Part shown: positions 56,826 to 64,000 of the stretch, one piece after another
How positions within the stretch are numbered: the first letter of the stretch is position 1
How the letters are laid out: each line of letters opens with the position of its first letter
NCBI GenBank assembly: GCA_033239125.1
Contig: BSWB01000005.1
Location: 17,909,447-17,973,446, forward strand
Origin: Fagopyrum homotropicum
Taxonomy: Eukaryota > Streptophyta > Magnoliopsida > Caryophyllales > Polygonaceae
Direction of reading: 5' to 3'
DNA: 64,000 nucleotides
Notes under the pieces: generated by a model
Seen by the model: only the letters and a program-made list of their open reading frames with translations
Database searches by the model: none
Told to the model about the DNA's origin: nothing
Position numbers and translations under genes: made by a program

Positions 56826-57562
56826 CGAACACAAAATTCAAAAGAAAAACAGGGTTTCAGGTTGTTAAGAATCTAGATTGAGATTTGAATCCGGAAGAAT
56901 GAAGCAAAGAAGAAATCTTTTGAGATTCTGTGAAGAAACAGAGATTGTAGGAAAGAGAAAGAGAAATCTTCTGGGTTTGGGTTTTGGTTGCTGGGTTGTT
57001 GTGTTGCTGTTCTTATATTCCCCTGAAATGGGTGAATTGTACAATTACAGAGGGTTTTATTGTATGATGGTAGGAGGCAAAAGATTTGCCAAGATGGAAT
57101 CTTTTTCTAATTAAAAAAAGGAAAATAAAAATAATTGGCATGTGACCATGTTAGCCCTAGTGCCAGCCTTTTGGTTTTTCTGATTTGGTCTGTAATTAGT
57201 TCTGGTTTATAGGGGTGTAATCGTCAAACTGTTATATATGTCCAAATTATGAAAATTGAAACTTTTATCTTTTGGATAGACGAAATCGAAGAAAAGGAAC
57301 CATCTTTTCCCTTTTCCTTCGGAGTTCGGACAATAATGTGACTTACTGATTGAGAGGCTTTTTCTTGTGTTTCTGATTTCAATTTTTTGGGTTATAAAAA
57401 TTAAAATATGAACTTTTTTTTCTCCCAAATTTCAGCACGTGAAATGAATTTCAGACTCAGAATGCCCAAATCTTCTTCGCAATGTGGTAATATTAACTAA
57501 TGAATTCTAATATGCTTATTTTTGGTAAAAAAAGCTAATAAAAAAACTTATTTAGTACTTAC
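56826..57562. other. 5' UTR and upstream region of the IST1-like gene
   Basis: The plus-strand frame at 56878-57114 lies antisense over this region and is not supported as a gene. A (A)n tract is at 57110-57130. No specific promoter motif can be called with confidence. Confidence 0.4.
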
Positions 57563-57756
57563 TAGACATGTTGCCGGTTCCTAAACCGCCGGTTTAGGTT
57601 TAGGAACCGGCGGTTTAGGTTTGGCAAAACCTAAACCGCGAATCGCCGGTTCAACCAAACCGGCAAACCTAAACCGCCGGTTTGGTCAAACCAACGGTTT
57701 GAGCCGGTTCACAAACCGCCGGTTCGGCGGTTTGGTTTGAACCGGTAACATGTCTA
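57563..57756. mobile_element. hAT-like MITE with perfect 8-bp duplication
   Basis: TAGACATGTTGCCGGTTC at the left and GAACCGGTAACATGTCTA at the right are inverse with one mismatch. GTACTTAC flanks both sides (57555-57562 and 57757-57764). The 194-bp body is a dense palindromic series of AAACCGCCGGTTTAGG and CCGGTTC words. It has no coding capacity. Confidence 0.9.
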
Positions 57757-57764
57757 GTACTTAC

Positions 57765-58624
57765 ATTGTCATTATTTTAAATAAAAATATATTATACACA
57801 AATTATAATCAAAATTCTCATCAATTCATCATACAAGAAAAGATTGAAAATATAGTATATTAATGTAAACTTTAAAGAAGTATTTTAGAGAAAAATTCAT
57901 CATAAAAGCTGATTTATTTTATAAGCAACTAATTATATATTTGTTTATCCATCTATGATCTATCATCTTTATTCATCTATAATCTATAACTAACTAAAGT
58001 AGAAGCTAAAGGGAGTATTAAATGCGGACTTATGAAAATCAAAGGTTAAAAACTAATTATAAAATATAATTTTATATTTTAAATTATCTTTTAATTCACA
58101 TGAGATTAGATGATCTTTGTGCTAGGTCTTATTTCGCCAGATTTCATATTGTTAAAAAATGTGATTTAATTTTATTTTTACTCATATTAAAATTATTTAC
58201 TAACAGACCTAGTTAAAATCATGAGATGTATTAATAGATAATTTAAAATATAAAATAAAAATATATAATTAAAACTAAACCTAATTAAAAAAAAGTATTA
58301 ATTCAAAAAAATTATAAATATATTTTAAAAAATACATAGTAAGAGTATACCTAATTTTTATTTATAATCCAAGAGGAAACTTTTCATGAAATATATTTAA
58401 TAAATTTTATTTTATTAATATATTATATTTTCGAAAATAATTTTTCAATTTATTTTTAGTTATAGTTTTATATTTTATTTTAATTCAAAATTTTAAAAAA
58501 AAGTTACAATATTTTTAAAAACCAAAGAGTTCTAAATTTAGTATTCTAGATTTTTTTTAATTAAAAAATAAATTTTTTACCATTACTGAGAATTTATAAA
58601 GTTAATTAGTTTAAAATTTAACGT
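57765..58624. other. AT-rich intergenic DNA, no gene seen
   Basis: Very AT-rich with runs of A and T; no frame or repeat boundary that I can support. Confidence 0.4.
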
Positions 58625-60630
58625 TGTAACATTCCAAATTCTCGGAACTCGGGGAGCTACTGATTAGGACCTCACATTTGACAACAACATTACTGAATCT
58701 TACAATAAGGCACAAATGTAGTAAAACAATTTGAAAACAATGAAGGTTAAAATGATGAATGGACACATGGGTCAGCCTTACAAAACATAACCATAACATA
58801 TTATGCATGCGGAAACGGAAAGACTCTCCCTTCCCATCTATATGAGTGTGTGGACCCGGCTGACCATCTACTCCGGATCTCTCTACAACTCTTAACTTGC
58901 AAGACATCTACAACGGCGGATAGAACGTTAGCTAACATTCCATACATCAAAATAACCATAATAGCACATACACATAAGGTAACATAAAACACATAGTATG
59001 CTCGCACAACATCCGGTTATTATCTTTCATTTAATTATTACTAATAGTAATTCAACTTCTTTTGTGACACGAGAATCTCCCGAAATTCGCCCATGTCCCT
59101 GTTAGCGACAGAGATAGATCAGATGCATCTATCCGTTGCACGTGGGCCTGGTCACAAGAGCACCTCCCAATCTCATATAGAACTTGACAAGTGGTCACCG
59201 CCCGGTTATAATACACTTGGGCCAATTACGGTATAAGGACGTCCTAGTCCGATTTTCCATTATAACAATAAAGTAAACACACACCACTATCATAGCTATG
59301 CTAACACATAGAAGGCAGCTAAGTAAGTCCAAGGGATTTACCGTCAGAAGATATTCACAGCTCATAACCACGCTCAGTTTCCCGCAAGAAAGTACTTTAT
59401 GCCTAAACAACAAGGCACATAATCAACGATTAACCGATATGCTAGAATTCCTCGACTTCTAGTCTCATTGATCTCTACAAGATCATATAACCACATGCTA
59501 GAAGGTTACTACTTCTAATCTCAATGATCTCTACAAGATCATATACCGACATGCTAGGATGTTCTCAACCCTAGTCTCACCCACTCACGTGCAATACCAA
59601 CTACTCCCATAATACTATTCCGTAAAAATACACAAGTCTCAAACCATCTCCAAGAACACAAATCCAAACTTAACCAAACTCATCATAAACCTACTATGCT
59701 TCTACCTAACTTCGGAACATAAAAATTCTGAATCTTACCGTTGGATCGCTTTCCAAACTTAATACATGTTACTATGCATATCCATAAACAATATATCCAA
59801 AATCGAAGTTTATCCGAGGAATACAACTCAATCAAAACTGCACCACAATACTGCATCACAAGCATTTTTCTCAACACTTGGAACAATTCAGCATACTTAT
59901 AAAAATTAAGTCAGATCTCTACTTTGACAAATCGTAACTCCTAAACCATAAATTAGATTCCTCTCAATTCTAACATGTCCTACTATGCAATACTGACTAT
60001 TACATATCCAAAATTCAGCAATAAAGGAAGAGTCTAACTTACCCAAAGTTTGACCCGCAGTTGAGTGTTGGTCACTTCTTAAAACTCGGAAGCGCCTCAG
60101 CTCTTCAAGCCATCTTCCGAGGCAATTAGGGACGGTTTGGAGACACAACGGTTGCTCACATCAGCATATATACATCAAGGGTAAAGCAAAGAGAAGGAAC
60201 AAGGAAGGACGGGTATTGATCTTACTCGATTTCATGTCTCGAAGGGGTGAAGGAAGCAACACCGGGCTGCTGTTGCTGGCGTCCGCGACTGCGGCAGAGA
60301 GAAGGGCGTGCCAGCGTCTCATTAGGCGCACATGCAGACCTGAGTGGCACACCCGCGGCTCAAGTGGTGCGGCGCGGTTGTGGCTAGGTCTGGGACGGAC
60401 CTGTGACAGCATCTTCTGCTGTCGTTGCTGCTGCACACCTTCTGCTGTCGTTGCTGCTGCACGTATCATTCCCGCACCGTCTCAAGCAGCCTGCCTCTGC
60501 GTGGCTGGTCACCGTCGTGTACGCCGAAGGGAGGACGAAGGTCTTTACTAAGGAGGAATTGTCCCAGTTGATGTGTGTGCCATCTCCGTGCAGCAGGAAG
60601 ACCATGGCTGCAGATTCGTGAGGGAGAGGT
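58625..60630 (-). mobile_element. LTR (solo or fragment) related to the 633-2554 and 18679-28632 LTRs
   Basis: The plus strand begins TGTAACATTCCAAATTCTCGG, the inverse of a ...GGAATGTTACA LTR end. Internal minus-strand blocks (GTTAGCTAACG, TTGTAGATGTCTTGCAAGTTA, GAGATCCGGAGTAG, ACCGGGCGGTGACCAC) occur in the order seen in the other two families. The other terminus is not found; it seems cut near 60630 by the next element. Ser/Arg- and Cys-rich frames at 60161-60621 are chance frames in its GC-rich U3-like end. Confidence 0.68.
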
Positions 60631-60639
60631 AGGAAAATA

Positions 60640-61316
60640 AATTTAAGAAAATAAATCGTTTCTTGTGAATTTAAAAAAAAAAAATTTGGGGTTTTTTTTT
60701 TATTATATATTTTAACTAATTTTTAATAAAATATTTTAACAAAATTGGGAAAAAAAAAAACTTCTTCTTAAGGGATTAGGTTACAAGATTAAAAAAAAAA
60801 ATTTTATTCGAATATTTTCTTTACAAATTTTTTTTAGAATTAAATTTTTTCATTTTATACAAAAATCCGAAAATAAATTTGATTAAAAAAACTCTAAAAA
60901 TTATTATATTTTTATATTTTTTGGAATAATAAATATTTTTACACTTTTTTACAAATTTTTTTTTTTAAAAATCAAACTTTATTTAAATATTTTTTTATAA
61001 AAAATAAATATTTGTACAATTTTTTTAAAAAATTATTATTTAAAATTTTAAAAATAATATTTTTATTTTTTATATTGTAGATATTATGAAATTGATGTTT
61101 TTTTAAAAATAAAATCCACATCACACATTTAATTCATTTATTTGATGACATGTAACATTCCGGCTGCCACGTCATCGCCGGAGTTAGGGTTTTTGTCGGA
61201 ATATATATGACGTATTATTTTTGGTAAATACATTGATAGTTTGTCTCACTCCTAGTAATTTTCAAAGTTGGTATTATTTTTTGTTCAATGTTGACAGTTG
61301 ATATTATTTTGGGTTA
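60640..61316. mobile_element. Partial copy of the long-TIR element
   Basis: The segment at 61090-61313 matches the right arm of the 30383-31235 element, including ACATGTAACATTCCGGCTGC, TGATAGTTTGTCTCACTCCT and AATGTTGACAGTTGATATT. Upstream is AT-rich, like the middle of that element. The left arm is not recognisable. Confidence 0.55.
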
Positions 61317-61462
61317 TTTTACCTTTTTTTATTTAAAAACATAAAATAAACTAAGCTTTTTATTTAGAATTAGTTTTCCACTTTTATTTTCAGATTTTTT
61401 TTAATTTTATAATTGAAATTTAGTGAAACATATTAAGAATGGTATAGGAAGAAAATAAATTA

Positions 61463-62174
61463 AAGAATTTTTTCTCCTAGTACCATCAAGGTTTGGACTT
61501 TTCCTCTTTATATCAAAATTCCTCTTGATGCCATCAAAGTTTCATTTGTTTCCTCTTTATACCCATTATTAATATATTACATTAAAATTTATTAAAAAAT
61601 AATTAAAAAAATTAGAAAAATAAATTTAAAATAGATTATGACCTCATTAAATTTAATTAATAAATTTGTAATAGAAATATTTTTTTATTATTTTTTGAAA
61701 TAAATATATTTTTTATTTTTGAATTAAATTTTTTTTTAATTTTTACTTTCAATTTAAAATATATATATAAAATTAAATAAAAAATATTTTTTTAAAAATT
61801 TATTAAGAGTCTAGAGAATTAAAATATAATAAATTTTTTTATTTAGAATTTAAATTTTATATAATTTATATTAATTCGAAAATTTTTTAAAAAAAAATTA
61901 ATTTTAAGATTATGGAAAAGTATATTATAAAAAATAATAAATTAACAAAAAAAAGTAATATTGTTATTTTCTAATTAATATAAATTATAAAAAAAATTAA
62001 CTTAAAAAAAATACTATATGTTTAATTTTCTGGACTCTTAAAAAAAATTTTAAAAATATTATTTTTTTAATTTTTTTTAAAAAAATTATTATTAACATAA
62101 ATTATATATATTTTTTAAATCGGAAGTAAAAAGTAAAAAGATATTTAATTCAAAAATAAAAAATATATTTATTT

Positions 62175-62237
<63 letters not shown>

Positions 62238-62521
62238 CTATTATAAATTTATTAATTAAGGTCATAATTTATTTTTTTAAATTTTTAATAAATTTTAATG
62301 TAATATATTAAGAATGGGTATAAAGAGGAAACAAATAAAACCTTGAGGACACTAAGAGGAATTTTAAAACTTAGTAGATACCATGAGGAAAAGTCTAAAC
62401 CTTGGCACCAAGAGGAAAAATCCTAAATTAAATCATGAGAGTAAGAGGAAACTTAAAACTTTGTATACTCCAAGAGAAAATTTTCAAACTTGAGGGGTAT
62501 CAAGAGGGAAATTTCTTAAAT
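61463..62521. repeat. Long palindrome / fold-back element
   Basis: Two arms of about 400-450 bp are inverted around about 61920. Matching pairs include TATACCCATTATTAATATATT (61558) with AATATATTAAGAATGGGTATA (62304), GATTATGACCTCATTAA with TTAATTAAGGTCATAATTT, TTTTGAAATAAATATATTTT with AAATATATTTATTTCAAAA, and AGAGTCTAGAGAATTA with TAATTTTCTGGACTCTTA. The right arm holds a (TA)n of about 50 bp at 62176-62229. Terminal sequences carry CATCAAGG/CCTTG and AGAGGAAA repeats. It may be a Foldback-type or MITE-derived element. Confidence 0.8.
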
Positions 62522-63203
62522 TAAAATGATAAAGTTGTTATATTTAGTATTATTATATGAAAAAATAACATTCTTTGTTTTCATTTCATGTGGTTAGAAT
62601 AAGTTGTTTTCTGTCATTGAACGAAGTTCACTTGTTCGTGTAGTTTTATAACTTACGTAGATTCAATAATTTTAGTGTACATCAATTGGATATTCTCATA
62701 TTCCGTGTAGTTAAGTTTAACTTCACATAAATATTATTATGTGTATTTTTGAAATACTTTGTGCAGATGATGTAATACACTTTAAATAATTCACATAAAT
62801 ATTTGCATATCCATGTACTTTAAATATTTCGTGTTGTTAAGAAATTTGTGTCAACACTTGGTTATACGACGTATTTGAATTAATTTATGTATGAAAATAA
62901 ATTGGAAATATATTGTAAGAAATACGATGGTTATAACTTGAGGTCACATAATATTTTTCCGATTATTTATTAGTGTCATTTACTTTTAGCTAAAATTACA
63001 CTTTTATAAATAAACAATTCATCTGTAATAATTAAATATGTTAATTTTCCCGTATTTAATTTCATTTGTAAATATGATAAAATAATATAATACTTATATA
63101 AACCTAACAATAAATTTGGTAAACAATGCTATTTATTTATTATTTAAAAAAATTTGATAATGGAAAGTGGTTAGGATGAACTATCTTCTAAAGGTAGTTT
63201 ATC
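62522..63203. other. Intergenic, no gene seen
   Basis: AT-rich DNA with no supported feature. Confidence 0.35.
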
Positions 63204-64000
63204 CTAAAGCATTCTTGCGGATGATAACACAAAGTTCAAGAATAACAGAAAAGTTGGTGTTGGTGTCGAAATTCTCATATGGGTTAATCGGTCTGCAACA
63301 CAATTTACTTTTGTGAAAACATGCATAATCTGGACTTCATTAAAAAATCGTAGGTTCAGTTTGGAGTTAGAAATAATCATCTCGACCTCCCAAAGACAAC
63401 TCCAACATCCTTGAAGTGCCTTAATAACACAGAGGTTGTCCACTTTAATTTCAATATTTATGATTCGTATTCCAATTGTCTCGTGAAGGCCTGATTTTAA
63501 GGTAAAAGCTTCAGCTTTTATAACCGAATTAAAGTTTTTTTTTTGCACCAAGGCTTACGATTTTTCCATTGTGATCCCGGATCACGTAATCAATAGAAGT
63601 AATTCCGGAGTCTAATTTTGATCCACCAAAATTTAGGTTATGAAAGCCCGTTTTTGGTTTATTTCATCTAATATTATGTTTTTTTGCTTATGGTAGGATT
63701 TACATTCATTTGTTGTTTAATGTCATAGTCATCTTTCTCAAGAGTATTGACCTTCCACATATAGATTTGATGTTTGATGAAGCCGGTGATCTTGTTGCAT
63801 GACCCAATGGGTTCATTGTTAAAGATGATTTTTTTTTCTTAAGTACCAAATGCTCCACAAATGGTTGCGATGCAAGTAAGTTTGTTTAGACCTAGTTTTT
63901 TTTAAGTTCAATTAAAATTTCATGGATTTTTTTTGTCGTTATAAATTATTTTATTTATTTCGGTTAACATTGCTTTGTCAATTTTTCCAATAATTTGTTT
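63204..64000 (-). pseudogene. LINE 3, 3' part with RNase H, runs out of window
   Basis: The minus strand gives YVIRDHNGKIVSLGAKK, then (after a frameshift in an A run near 63540) IKAEAFTLKSGL, IEIKVDNLCVIKALQG, and VFTKVNCVADRLTHM, the order of catalytic regions in the plant RVT_3 RNase H domain found at the end of LINE ORF2. The Glu and Asp positions look kept. Sequence further right to 64000 probably belongs to the zf-RVT region but is too decayed to call. Confidence 0.65.

Noticed and set aside
56878..57114. 78-codon plus-strand frame upstream of the IST1-like gene
   Set aside because: It lies antisense over the 5' leader of the gene and shows no recognisable domain.
60161..60621. Cys/Arg-rich frames of 72-111 codons on both strands
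   Set aside because: Located in the GC-rich end of an LTR fragment; overlapping frames on both strands indicate composition, not coding.
1..64000. CRISPR arrays, tRNA or rRNA genes
   Set aside because: No regularly spaced identical repeats of CRISPR type and no tRNA cloverleaf or rRNA motifs seen; the only tRNA-related sequences are retrotransposon primer sites.

Overview
This window reads as nuclear DNA of a flowering plant, most likely a eudicot. It is AT-rich, its few host genes have GT-AG introns, and most of it is built from plant-type transposable elements: DUF4283/zf-RVT/RNase H LINEs, a chromovirus-like Ty3 element with very long LTRs, small Ty1-copia derivatives, CACTA, Helitron, hAT-, Mutator- and Tourist-like elements. 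I see no bacterial, organellar or rRNA/tRNA genes. The species cannot be named from sequence alone.

Layout. 1-13.6 kb holds a hAT-like MITE (137-550), a solo LTR (633-2554), two small Helitrons (3014-4029 and 8470-8906), a minisatellite (5.4-6.0 kb), a Mutator-like MITE with a 10-bp target duplication (6399-7189), one small hypothetical gene (about 7.8-8.25 kb) and a probable larger Helitron (10301-12741). 13.7-29 kb is a minus-strand LINE split by a 9,954-bp LTR retrotransposon (18679-28632) whose two 2,825-bp LTRs are almost identical although its pol is wrecked. 29.9-36.3 kb carries MITEs, a long-TIR element and an apparently intact two-exon LEA_2/NHL-type membrane protein gene (32148-32876, minus). 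36.3-45.3 kb is a second minus-strand LINE with a 15-bp target duplication, interrupted by a CACTA transposon (37096-40990) that carries fragments of at least two host genes: a phosphopantothenoylcysteine decarboxylase (HAL3)-like exon and exons of a multi-pass membrane protein. 45.6-56.8 kb is a tandem duplication of about 4.4 kb (46417-50846 and 51452-56309). Each unit holds a gag-PR-RT Ty1-copia derivative without integrase and the 3' exons of an IST1-like gene. Only the second unit connects to the full six-exon gene (55227-56825, minus, 318 codons); the first gene copy is truncated in intron 2. 57-64 kb holds a hAT MITE with a perfect 8-bp duplication, a third LTR related to the first two, part of a long-TIR element, a fold-back palindrome of about 1 kb and the 3' part of a third LINE.

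The two intact host genes (LEA_2/NHL-type and IST1-like) show no functional link. The main story is nested transposition: the order of events can be read from which element interrupts which, and from paralogous empty sites. Coordinates of element ends were read by eye from terminal repeats and target duplications; protein family names come from motif recognition, not database searches.
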